64,000 bases of DNA from a virus: positions 155,820 to 219,819 of IMG/VR virus record IMGVR_UViG_3300018424_000006; one strand, given 5' to 3'. Below are positions 33,529 to 43,900 of this stretch, one piece after another. Position numbers and translations under genes: made by a program. The notes beneath the pieces were generated by a model. The model searched no databases. It was given only the letters and a program-made list of their open reading frames with translations, and was not told the origin of the DNA. The first letter of the stretch is position 1; every line of letters starts with the position of its first letter.

Positions 33529-33718
33529 TACGTTTCTCCTCTAGGTAACCACTTACTTTTGTAGAAATGATCTCAGAAAGATCTAAAGAGGCAGACTTAC
33601 CCAACTCTTTTCCTACCATACCCTGCACAGTACGAACGCCGACTGTAACGGCGTTCGCTAGCGCATTACGGGTTTGCTTAGCGGCGTCCCGCTTAGCTAC
33701 TTCCGATGCTGTTTTCAT
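33521..33718 (-). CDS. Small basic-helical protein between RNAP beta and virion gene
   Basis: 65 residues: MKTASEVAKRDAAKQTRNAL... followed by an amphipathic helix and a charged end (YLEEKRNA). AAGGAGTAAACA precedes the ATG at 33718, which lies four bases after the RNA polymerase beta stop. Its end overlaps the next gene by eight bases. Coupled on both sides, so it is a genuine gene. Unknown function; a virion or RNA-polymerase accessory role is only suggested by position. Confidence 0.68.
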   Translation of the reverse strand: MKTASEVAKRDAAKQTRNALANAVTVGVRTVQGMVGKELGKSASLDLSEIISTKVSGYLEEKRNA

Positions 33719-33721
33719 TGT

Positions 33722-34855
33722 TTACTCCTTAAAGTACTTTTCAGAGGCTTGTCGTGAAATCTCCATAAGTACCGCATTAACAATACCCATTATTTCAGCC
33801 GACAAAACGATACGATCCATGACGGATCGCCAACCAAAGATCATATCTATACTATCACCTTCTAGAGTCTCGTTGGTACCAGTAAGGATGCCGCCAAACA
33901 CAGTTTTTAACTGACTTGCCAAAACACCCTTATCCCCAATACCTACCCCTAGGTCTTGATCGATAAATATTTCAATTGCTACTTGACCCGGCTCCACTTT
34001 GTTGCCGGATACATAAACATTTTTATCTACATAACCACTAGTGGCCATGCCGCTACTCGTCGCTTTAACGTGTTGTGCGCGACGGCGGTCTCCCGCTTCT
34101 ACAATCTTCTTAACTGACTCAGACATGTTCTCTTTCTTAGAGCGATAAAGAACTTGTATGTCGGATACCTTACCCACAATTTTAGCTTTAGGGGCATGGT
34201 TAGAAAACTTACTTAACGCAGCTAATGCTTGTTCGTCAATAGAGTCTAAAGAAACACTACCGTCTTGGATAATACATAAAGGACTATCTAGATCAGTCTC
34301 GTCCCCAATCTTGACCATATTTAGAACATGGTCATCTTCATCAACAACAATAACTTTGCGTTTAGTATAAGCAGAACCTAGTTTCTCAGCTAAAGCAGCA
34401 CTAATCAAAGAACTATCTTCTAAGGTTCCATTACCTTCCATGAAAGCAACATTGGCAATCGCCCCAACCTTAAATGTAACGTTCTTTGGATTTAACCAAT
34501 CACGTTCGAAGTAGTCCTTGTTCCATGCAACGATATCGCCTTCTTTAACTTTGTCTCCAACTTTAAAGTCGGTAATAATTTCCTGAGGAATAGTTAAACC
34601 GCCTTGGATACCATGGTTAGTCCCAATCTTAACACCGGATGTTGAACCGTCTTTATTTTTGATGTAGACATATTCGTCAGTAATCTTTTCAATTACCCCA
34701 TCCATCTTAGCAGTATATGCAAACTCATCTGCTGTACGCGCACCAATCACCTGTTCATAACCAGTACGAAGAGGCATGGATTGATAACCCTTAGCATGAA
34801 CCATAGCAGACATCTGTACGTTCAATAAATTGGCTCTTTTTCCTGTTGGTATTAA
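33722..34855 (-). CDS. RNA polymerase beta, exon 2
   Basis: Predicted second exon (377 codons plus stop) of the beta gene whose first exon is 36376-39180. It reads LIPTGKRANLLNVQM..., continuing the HDD of exon 1 as in the bacterial HDDANRALMGANMQ motif, then PLRTGYE (bacterial ...GTGME). Further on, VAIEIFIDQDLGVGIGDKG and GDSIDMIFGW match the bacterial GDK...NKG and D-lining region. It ends before the C-terminal clamp segment. A TTG at 34825 could start a free-standing 367-residue frame, but it has no ribosome binding site and would drop conserved residues. Splicing gives a 1,312-residue protein. Confidence 0.82.
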   Translation of the reverse strand, partial: LIPTGKRANLLNVQMSAMVHAKGYQSMPLRTGYEQVIGARTADEFAYTAKMDGVIEKITDEYVYIKNKDGSTSGVKIGTNHGIQGGLTIPQEIITDFKVGDKVKEGDIVAWNKDYFERDWLNPKNVTFKVGAIANVAFMEGNGTLEDSSLISAALAEKLGSAYTKRKVIVVDEDDHVLNMVKIGDETDLDSPLCIIQDGSVSLDSIDEQALAALSKFSNHAPKAKIVGKVSDIQVLYRSKKENMSESVKKIVEAGDRRRAQHVKATSSGMATSGYVDKNVYVSGNKVEPGQVAIEIFIDQDLGVGIGDKGVLASQLKTVFGGILTGTNETLEGDSIDMIFGWRSVMDRIVLSAEIMGIVNAVLMEISRQASEKYFKE

Positions 34856-36375
34856 CTAGGTGTCGTTAGTACCTAGCCAGCAGTAATCTGCTGCTGCATG
34901 TCGCCATGCAGACTAGACCATATCTTCACCTCCAGCTTTACCTGCTGAGGTGCTCTCCGTTTCGAGTCCACTTGGACCCTACACCGTGATAAGCGGTTGG
35001 TCGTTGAACCTTGATCTTAGTCTTTCTAGACCTTAGACCCTTGGCTGCTGATTGTCTCTCACTTTACTTTTTCAAACATTCACGCTCACCGTTTCCAGTC
35101 ACGTTGTAGTAGTAAGCTTCTGAGTAGACCGGGTATGCAATTTATTAAAAATACCCGGCCCAGTTAAGCCATAACAACTTAACAGTTTCCAGCAATTAGA
35201 AGAGATTCTGACTAATCATTTCTGAATTAGCAGGACAGAATCAGTTTTAATTTCTTTGTAAATATCAGAATAGTTGTAGAACTTAAAGCCCTTCTTACGA
35301 GTTTTACCGGGACATTTGTTTATCCAGTAAGACATGGTTGTTTTACCAACCTCGAAGCTTCTAGCCGCATCAGCTAGTCTGATATAAATCCTCTCTTCAC
35401 CAGTCTCATCATTCTTGCAATAGATAGCACTATAGCCAGAACTCTTTTCGTAGTTAAGAACTGGATCATCCACAGTCTCCCATGGAGTTCCATCATCCAT
35501 CTTCAGCAAGTACAGGTTACCTTTAACAGCGAAGACTTCGAATGGATTATTTTTAATCCTAGTTGTAATGTTACTTTCCGGTAAGTCAATGGCACGTGCC
35601 GCTTCCCGGAAAGAACCATAACGCTCTATAGACCCCTTACAGTAGTCTTTTACCAGTATGGGTATCGATCTACCATAATTCTGCATTTCAAGCCGTAGTG
35701 CTTCATTAGAGGCCTTTTTCCATGGCGTTGTCGAAGTCCCGGACTTGTATAGCTTCCCTTCAGGAAAGATTTTCTGTCCGTCGCTACCTATGCGCTTCAG
35801 TAACTCGCCGCTACTCAATCCAAGTGTCTCCATTGCAATGGAGCGAAGAGGAAACTCTTCTATTTCTCCAGTGAATGGATCATAACTTATTAGAGGTGAG
35901 CGTGTACGCTTAAGTCCTGTGTCGACTGAATGTCTTACGTTCTCTTTAGCTGTACACCATTCAAGATTCTCTGCCGAATTGTCCTTAGGTAAACCATTTT
36001 TATGATTTACTTGTAAAGACTCCTTATTTGGAGTTTCTGGATAAAAGGCGGCTGCTGCTAATCGATGAAGAGCTACATGTACCTTCTTTCCGCTATCGTC
36101 AATAAAGCGGGTAGTAATGTAGCCTCTATCGTTAGGACTGACTTCCAGTAGACGACCGGTTTCTTTTACCTTAAATCTACCTTTGGCATTTACGCAATAA
36201 CGGCTAAAGTTAGGGATTTCGAAGAAGGTCTCGTCGCCCTCAACTGGTTTTGGATTAAAAATATTTCTCATTGTAATATACCTAATACTGATACATACAA
36301 TAAGATGACCTAAAATACTAACTGTACAAATTATAGATTAGGTCGCCAAAGAAATTATGAAACTAATTTTAGTTT
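34856..36375 (-). ncRNA. Group I intron in the RNA polymerase beta gene
   Basis: All four group I core elements are readable on the minus strand: P, AATTGCTGGAAACT (35184-35197); Q, ACAATCAGCAGCCAAG (35039-35054); R, GTTCAACGACC (34999-35009); S, AAGATATGGTCT (34915-34926). The exon end GATGAT pairs with the internal guide GTCATC (36304-36309), ending in the required U-G pair, and CTAAAAT/ATTTTAG extends this helix. The last intron base is G (34856), and the first bases of exon 2 (TTAA) pair with TTAG beside the guide, giving P10. Joining after GAT keeps the frame. The 1,520-base intron carries a homing endonuclease between P1 and P3. Confidence 0.88.
35216..36271 (-). CDS. Intron-encoded HNH homing endonuclease (NUMOD4-HNH)
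   Basis: 351 residues. A NUMOD4-type segment opens the protein (FFEIPNFSRYCVNAKGRFK, about 16-34), followed by an HNH nuclease (LQVNHKNGLPKDNSAENLEW, about 85-104, then CTAKENVRHS). The C-terminal part has two NUMOD1-like helix-turn-helix repeats (FREAARAIDLPESNITTRI about 220-238 and LADAARSFEVGKTTMSYWI about 302-320) that would contact target DNA. It lies inside the group I intron and should cut intronless alleles of the beta gene to spread the intron. Start context is weak (TAGGTATATTACA), as is usual for intron ORFs. Confidence 0.92.
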   Translation of the reverse strand: MRNIFNPKPVEGDETFFEIPNFSRYCVNAKGRFKVKETGRLLEVSPNDRGYITTRFIDDSGKKVHVALHRLAAAAFYPETPNKESLQVNHKNGLPKDNSAENLEWCTAKENVRHSVDTGLKRTRSPLISYDPFTGEIEEFPLRSIAMETLGLSSGELLKRIGSDGQKIFPEGKLYKSGTSTTPWKKASNEALRLEMQNYGRSIPILVKDYCKGSIERYGSFREAARAIDLPESNITTRIKNNPFEVFAVKGNLYLLKMDDGTPWETVDDPVLNYEKSSGYSAIYCKNDETGEERIYIRLADAARSFEVGKTTMSYWINKCPGKTRKKGFKFYNYSDIYKEIKTDSVLLIQK

Positions 36376-39180
36376 ATCATCGTGGTTAGTGCCCGGCATT
36401 AATAGGCCAGTGGTGGATAGCACACTACTAGAACCTTGTCCTTCTTTATAACGACTACTCACACCACGAACAGTGTCAATATTAGCGTTAGGAGAAAGAA
36501 TAGAACGAATACCTACTTTAGCACTATCTGGCGTACCTTCTGAGATAAGACCTAAGTCATTCTTATGGAAGATACGAGAACGCTTAACAAGAGTCTCTGC
36601 TGAACGACCACCCGCACCACCTAGGTTAACAGTTTCCTGTTCCTTTAAGCTGCTGATTGGATTCAGAGAACTTGCAGGAATAGTTGTTTGGTCGTTCTGG
36701 ATATCACCCATTACTGCCATTGGATTTACATCAATAGTAGCTGTCTTAGTAAACTGATTGTTCCTATGGCCACGCACACCTTCAACAAGTCTACGATACA
36801 AGGTACCAGAGAAACGCTCAATGCCACGGATACGCATGAACTCAGGATCAGTCTCATCAGGATGACGGTCGTCTTGAAGTAACTCAACCGCATAAAGCAA
36901 TAGCTCTTTATAGACAGTTGGTTGGTCTTTAGACTTTAGGATTTCTTCAGTGATTGGATCAATGAACATATCTTCCAAAAGTTCTAATTCATTTAAGTGG
37001 TAGTTACTACCGCCTAGGAATGTCATTAGAGGACCATAGCCTTCTTTACGGTTTAGCTGATCCATACGCAAAGTATGAATGGCTTTTCGTACAGGACGGA
37101 AGCCAGCATAAAGCATTGAGATCTCAGAGCGGCTAGCGTCGATAATAACCGTTTCGTCTTTAAACTTAACAGCAATTTCGTTGGCTTCAATAGGCTCACG
37201 AGAACCAGTGGCGACTATTCGGTAATTTACTTTGAGATACTTAAGTAGTTTCTCAAAACCTAGCAGATAAGAAAGAACCATAACAATAGGTACTTGCTTA
37301 TTGAAGACAGACATTACAATATGGTCACGAGGAGCAGTTCCTGCTTCAGGTAGAATGAAAGACTCTAGACGACCTTTAGACTCTGAATTACCCTTAGAAT
37401 GAAGAGTCAGTGCATTGTCCATATTGATAGTTAAGAACTCACCAGAGGAATTAGTAGCACAAACGACTACGCCATCTTTCTCTAGTTTCTTAAGTACGTC
37501 TTTACCGTACAATTCTTCACGTTTATCATAAGCAAAGTTGAATACAAACTTATTCGAAGTAAAGCCTTCTAACTTACTACCAATTGAGGAATAAGCTAGA
37601 GGTACCTTAGCTTCGATCTTCGTCATGTCGCCATAGCGAAGAGCCGTGATTGCTTTATTAGAAACGTCTAGACCAGCAGCATTGATATGCTTTAATAGCC
37701 AACGACCATAGTTATCTACAGCTTTAGGGGAACGCTTAATAAACGTCTTACCATAATAACTAGTCAGAGCAACCTTATCTGGTCCACTCTTACGAATTGG
37801 CATATCTACACGCTGAGAGTCAAACGTGTATTTAACACCACCCTTAAAGAAACGACCTTGGTCATCTAGTTTGGGGATTTGGAATTTAATAGTAGAACTC
37901 TTACCGGTAATAGGTTGAACTTTCACCGTGTATTCTAGCTGAGAATCCAGAGCATCTACAATCTCTTCCATCTGAACGTCGCGAACAATAACACCGGCAT
38001 CCTTAAGTTTAAGGAACATGTTATTTATATCACGGAACATGATGTTGTCCTGATAGTGCTTATCGAAATTACTTACTGAACTTTCCTTAATGGTAGGATC
38101 AATAATCTTATCGATAGCAGTAGGGATAGTACGAGAAACTACAGTCTCTTTAAATTCCACTTTAGAGGCTTCGCCGATAGGCTTACCAGTAATCGGGTCA
38201 GGAATAGATTCCGTAGCTTTGGCAAGTTCTATAATCTTAGCTTGCTCACGAGAAGACAATTGTCCTTCAGAACCTAGCTCAGAAACCATTTTAAGGATCT
38301 TAGGGCTAACCGCACCGTCAGCAGCCTGTTCAGTTTCTTTCTCAACTTCTAACGCAGCTGTCTCTACAAGACTCTTCTGCTCAACAAACTTCTCAAGTAC
38401 TTGATAGAAATGTTTCTGTCTAGTCTCTACTGAATCTTTATCGTCTTCATTAAAGCGGAATTGCAGAGCAGGAATCACGCTAACAAAACCAGCACCCATG
38501 AAAACAAAGTTAAGTTGCTTTAGCTGTTCCTCAGAAAGAGTAGAAAGACTACCTTTCCCTTCAATGAACAACCATAGGTCACGAAGTCCTAATGCTTCAA
38601 ATGTATGCCACTTAGTCGCATGCGTATTACTTAGCTCCTCAGTGATCATTTTAAAATCAGCAAAAGCAGGCAATACGTTTGGAAGACGATACAAAGAAAA
38701 CGTCTCACGTTCTTCCGTGGTAATCTTAATGCCCTTCAAGAACATATCGTTAATGTTACTCCATTCATAGTACGGAGTAAGGATATGGTCAGAGTAGTCG
38801 ATACCATGAGTTAGGAAACTATAATCATAAACAACTAAGTTACGACGACTATCTAAAGCTTTACCGATGTCGCGAGCACGACGTACACGTCCTTGACTAC
38901 GGAAGTAGACGGATTCCATCTTCTTGTAGTTTTGCTTCTTGCGGATGGCCTTACCTTTGGTAATTGGTAATTCAGTTTCATGAAAGACACGAACGTCTTT
39001 AGGGAAATTAACAATCATTGGATGGGAGCCCCGAATACCTAGTTCAGGACTGTCCATATCGATATAGTGCAAAGCAGAGTCTAAAGGTAGCTGGAAGTCT
39101 TTAGCTGGATGAACCTTAAGTAGGTTCAAGGCTTTGCCCGGAAGTATAGAAAACTTCTTTAAAAAGGGAGCATAAAGCAT
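36376..39180 (-). CDS. RNA polymerase beta, exon 1
   Basis: 935 codons from ATG at 39180 (AAGAAGGCAAG upstream). The C-terminal part carries beta signatures: AGGRSAETLVKRSRIF, then HKNDLGLISEGTPDSAKVGI, equivalent to the bacterial H...G..CPIETPEGPNIGL, and GLLMPGTNHDD, which ends exactly at the intron. Without splicing, translation would add KLKLVS and stop at 36355. Neighbouring virion and protease genes suggest the virion RNA polymerase of phiKZ type (gp178 position), which transcribes early genes after injection. An assignment to the non-virion enzyme is less likely but not excluded. Confidence 0.85.
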
Positions 39181-39207
39181 AATACTTGCCTTCTTGTTTT
39201 AATGGGT

Positions 39208-40824
39208 TTATTTGAAGTTCTTGAGTACCCAAGAGCTTACGTCGGTGGTTGTGTCATACATCAAACCACCAGAAGCCTGTAGGTACATTTCCTTCCCGTT
39301 TAAAATCTTACGCATTTCTTTAACAGATTCGTCCGAGTAGACTAAAGTCAAGGAGACAGTATCTCCATCGAAATCAGCTCCCAGAGGCTTAAGCATAGCG
39401 CTATGCGGAATCGTCGTATCAACGAAACTCTGTGAACCTTTATCTGCGTCTGGCATCTCAGGGAATACGCTTCCACTTGAAGTCCAGTCGTCAGCCAATT
39501 CAGTTAAAGAGATAGCAGGGTTGGTAGATTTACAATATAGCTTAGTAGGATAGATCGAACCTAAGCCAGTAACAGGATAGCGAGTAACGAAACCATACAC
39601 ACGGTCGCTAACAGAGTGCGCAGCATAATAAAATAACTCCGCCCAAGTCAATGGATAAACATTCTCTTTCTCTAGGTGAGGAGGAAGCTCTTCCATATTC
39701 TTAAAGATACGAAAAGACTTCTCATCTTTATAGATAAGAGCTAGAAAATGACCATCAACCATAACAGGCTTGTGTCTACGTTCAAGTAGATCAAAACCAT
39801 TCATGGTATCGTTAAGGCCATCTATAGTTGTCCATTTGTCCCGAGTCTTTTGTTTTAATTTTACAGGAACTAATTTAAGTGTTTTAGGATCGATTAAAGG
39901 AACCTCTCCATCTGGGTTACTGACAATATCAACTAACAAAGTTGTATTCAGCTTATGCTGAATCAAAGGAGAACAACCTTTAATAAACTGATGGATACCA
40001 ACTTGAGTTGTATTGATATCGGCAAGACGTGGACTATCCATGTCCTCTGCTGTCATGTCCATGGCACTGATAACATTCCGTGTACTACCAAATACCCGAC
40101 GTGCAGCCCACTTGCCTTGTATGAACCCTGATTTACCTGAGATCATATTCTCAAGGTATGCGTAAACTTCCAGTACTGCTCGTTGTACTTTCCATCGAGT
40201 CAAGTCTAGATCTGCAGTTTCCTTATTCTGCATTACAGGACTGATTGTTGCAGCTGAAGTTAGAACGGAGCGATAAAGTTTACTTAACTCGTGTTCGATT
40301 GGACGGCCACCTTCTGTCATCTCGATATCTCGAAGACCGGCAGGTAGGACAACCAATTTATCCATTAGAGCAACCTTACGATATTTCTCTATTAGATCGA
40401 TATTAAGATCACGTCGCTTTGATTCGTTCCGTGCAAACTTAATATCATTAAAATGTTTAACGAAGAAATGGAATCCAGTATCTCCGTCTAGTGCATCACT
40501 TCGAACAAAGTCTTTTAACTTCTTATCGAAGATTGCATATCCTTTACCTTCAAGAATATCTTTATAAAGACCTTTCAATCTAAAGATTTCCATAAGTAGT
40601 TTAGGATGAAAAACGGTTGTATTCAGTTTGATGAGTGCGTGTTGTTGATTACGCTTTTGTTCGCCAGCCAAACCGAATATAAGAGTGGAGTATAAACCTG
40701 CTGGATGATACTCTCCGCTGGACGTATCCCAAATGTCCGATGCAGTGATCTCAGCTAGATGACCTACCTTCTGTTTGGTTGGTTCAAGTATAGAGATATT
40801 AAAGGGTAGGCGCTTCTGTTGCAT
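39208..40824 (-). CDS. RNA polymerase beta-prime, N-terminal half
   Basis: 538 residues with GTGGAG before the ATG. Near the C-terminus, LGADFDGDTVSLTL (about 479-492) is the catalytic NADFDGD motif whose Asp residues bind the two metal ions. The protein ends about 50 residues later, so the remaining half (bridge helix, trigger loop) must be a separate gene outside this window, as in phiKZ relatives where beta-prime is split. It lies 27 bases upstream of the beta exon 1, so the two are co-transcribed. Position fits phiKZ gp180 of the virion enzyme. Confidence 0.88.
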   Translation of the reverse strand: MQQKRLPFNISILEPTKQKVGHLAEITASDIWDTSSGEYHPAGLYSTLIFGLAGEQKRNQQHALIKLNTTVFHPKLLMEIFRLKGLYKDILEGKGYAIFDKKLKDFVRSDALDGDTGFHFFVKHFNDIKFARNESKRRDLNIDLIEKYRKVALMDKLVVLPAGLRDIEMTEGGRPIEHELSKLYRSVLTSAATISPVMQNKETADLDLTRWKVQRAVLEVYAYLENMISGKSGFIQGKWAARRVFGSTRNVISAMDMTAEDMDSPRLADINTTQVGIHQFIKGCSPLIQHKLNTTLLVDIVSNPDGEVPLIDPKTLKLVPVKLKQKTRDKWTTIDGLNDTMNGFDLLERRHKPVMVDGHFLALIYKDEKSFRIFKNMEELPPHLEKENVYPLTWAELFYYAAHSVSDRVYGFVTRYPVTGLGSIYPTKLYCKSTNPAISLTELADDWTSSGSVFPEMPDADKGSQSFVDTTIPHSAMLKPLGADFDGDTVSLTLVYSDESVKEMRKILNGKEMYLQASGGLMYDTTTDVSSWVLKNFK

Positions 40825-40913
40825 GATAACTCCACATTTAAAAATCTAATAATTTATAAGGACTAGAAATTTTGGCCTTATCTAATTTATAGTGTTAACA
40901 AGAGGTCACTGTT
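40825..40913. other. Short divergent intergenic region
   Basis: Eighty-nine AT-rich bases between the beta-prime gene and the divergent giant structural gene. No TATATTAC core is seen, which agrees with these being late, virion-building genes read by a different polymerase. Confidence 0.5.
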
Positions 40914-43900
40914 ATGTCTGATGACATTAATTTAGATGACATCGATATGGACGGACTGGATCTGGATTTCGATTCGGACTTAGATCCATTTGATGTCAAA
41001 GATGACCGTAAGCCTGCTACTAAGGTAATGGATGGTGCTCTGGGTTCGCTTAGAGACAAAGACAACCTTGCGCATGCGGCTAAGACTATAGCGGATAATT
41101 CTTTACCGCCGGGTTTTAAAGCTGCAAGAGGACAGGCTGATAAAGTTCTGTCTGAGGCTCGCAGTATATACGATAAAACAGCCAAAGAGCTAAAGGGTCC
41201 AATGGAGGACCTGAAAAGGGCTGTTCATAACAATATTGATGGTTTATCTTTCTTACCAAACAGCATTAAAGATAAAATCAAAAGCATGACCAAGGAAGAG
41301 AAGAAGTATGGTTTAGAGTCTCAGCGCGAGATTGATGAAGCTAATATTTCTTCTGCTGCCAACGAAATCTTTGGTCGCCAACTTAATCTTCAGATGGCTA
41401 CTGAAGAGAAGAATGCTAAGGCCGAAGGTGCTAGAGACAAACGTGACCAAAAACGCTTTGAGGCCAGTAGTGCATTACTAGGTCAAATTTCTAATGCCGT
41501 AACTCGTTTGGCTGCGTATACAGAACAGATTGAAAGTCCATACCAACGTAAGATGTTGGAGCTGGGTCATCGTCAGTTCTTTATGCTTCGAGATATTGCT
41601 GAAACGAATAGAGCGTTCTCTTCTGACGCTATTTCTAATCTACGCAGCATCTCTAAGAACACAGGTCTTCCTGAGTTTGTTAAGTTACGTGGAACAGAAA
41701 GTTATATCCAACTTACCCGTGAACGGTTAATGGGTCGTCTTAACGACACTGCTGCTCAAGGGATATCTAAGTTTGGTAGTCGCTTTGCTTCTAACGTTAA
41801 GAGTCGAGTATCTGAATTCACATCTCAAGTCTCTGAAGGCTTGTCGATGGGTGCGGATATGATCGATACTGTTGGCGGAATGGCTGGCGATGATATGCCG
41901 GGTATGGATGCTCATGAGATGGCTGGTGAAAACATCGGCTCTATCGGAATGAGCATAGCCTCTAAAGCGGCCGGTAAACGTCTCGGCGCATTCCTCGCTA
42001 AGAACCCTACTATGTCACGATGGAGTAACCAACTACTCTATCTTTCCGAAAACGCCCCAGAGGCTCTTGTAGAGCTTTCTAAGATGGGTGATACGGAACG
42101 TTTCAGTATGCTTAGGGAACTTATCCCGGGCATAGGCGGAGATAATGAATCTGTTGTCCATAGTCTAGCCGAAACGATGACGGACGCTTCTCTTTTCGAT
42201 GAGATGACTCGTCGTAGTATTGTTGAAATTATACCGGGTTATTTATCCCGTATTTTAAAGACAACTACGGATATAGCAACAGGCCAAGATAACGAACGAT
42301 TAACTTACTCTGTAGATAAGGAAGAGTTTGTTACGATTGGTTCTGAAGTCAAGTCTCTTCGTAAACGTATTTATGACGAACGAAATGTAAGTCGTTCTGT
42401 TTCTGCTGGCTTTGATATCATCGATAAGATTGATCCTGAAGGTAAGCTTTCCAAGGAACAGAAGAATGCGTTAATGCGTATGTTAGTTGACAATGCTAAT
42501 GGGGGTCAACTATTCAGTTTGGGTAACCTTTCTAAACTAACCGATAAAGACGTTGAAGGCGGCGATCTATTTGCCAGTCTGATTCGTGATACTTATATTG
42601 GTGAAGGTAAGGAAGGTAGACTGGCGGAAGGTAATCTAGGCCTCTCTCGTATCTACAAAGATATGAAAGATGGATTTGGTAATATCAATCCAGAACTAGG
42701 TAAGCTTAATGCTAGCGGCAATAAAGAAATTGCTAGACGTCTTGGCATCATCGGTAAAGTCGGTGAGAAAGATATGGTGGATCATACCAATAAGAGAACA
42801 ATGTTCTTTGAAGAGGCAATGAATGATCCTGAACTAGCGGCTCGCCTAACGGGCGTTAAAGGTGTTGATCTAGATCTAGGATCTGGCGAAGCGGCCAAGA
42901 AGAAAGGTTTCTTTAAGCAGCGTAGAAAACAGCAGTTCTATAACGGCCCTACTAAAGGGTTTGAAGAGGAAGAATATGGGGAAGTGCTTTCCCTTAAATC
43001 TTTCATGGGTGCTGATGGCGGTCTTAAGTTGGATATCTCTGGTATCCAAGAAGTTGCTAACGGAATGCCGGGCAGCCTCAAGGAAGAGTTCTTCGAAGAA
43101 ATCGAAAATAAACTTGGCATCCCTGTTCATGTTCTTACTATGCCGGGAGGCTCTGTACGAATGGATGATGGGGCTGGACCAGAGGGTTCGGGTCCGGAAG
43201 GTCCATTATTTGGAATGCTTAAGGGTCAGTTGGATGAAGTTAATGTCCAGCTACGCGCTATCTTTGAAGCAACTATGTCTAGCGGTAACACTACCTATTC
43301 TTTCGGTGCTGGCGATCTAGCTAAGTTCGCTAAAGAGAAGTTAGGTAAAGCAACAGGTTTTATTACTGGCTACTATTCTAACTTAGGCAAGGCATTTACT
43401 ACTGCTAAAGATACCGTTATGGGTGGTGCTACATCCATGTACGAGAAGATCAAGAAAAAGACTAAGGACTTTAAACAGTTACCTTTTGATCTTTATATTC
43501 CGGGTAAGCCTGATCCAGTCTTGATTTATCAAAAACTTCGTGATGGCGAATACTTTGATGCAGTAAGTGGTAAAATACTAACCAGCTTTAATGAAATCAC
43601 TGGTCCTGTAGTAGACGCAGATGGGAACATCGTATTGTCCTTTGAAGATCTTAAACAAGGTCTTGTCGATCGCTTCGGTAAGAAGATTGATATAGAGGCA
43701 ATGAAATCAACTATAAGTGATCTATTCACTAAAGCGAAAGAAGGTCTAGGTAATATCTACGGCATGCAGTTTGGTCTAGCGAAGACTGCTTTAAATGCAG
43801 TTAAGCCTTTATTGGGTCAAGCTAAGAAGTTGTTAAGTGCTCCGATGGATGTCTATGTAGCTGGTGAGCGATCGCCTCGACTACTAGCTCGTATTATGGA

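Noticed and set aside
33722-34825. Free-standing 367-residue beta C-terminal gene starting at TTG 34825
   Set aside because: No ribosome binding site, rare start codon, and conserved residues KRANL lie upstream in the same frame; the group I intron explains the arrangement.
36272-36281. TATATTAC just before the homing endonuclease ATG
   Set aside because: It lies only one base from the start codon, leaving no room for a ribosome binding site, and lacks the AATTC block of the promoter sites.
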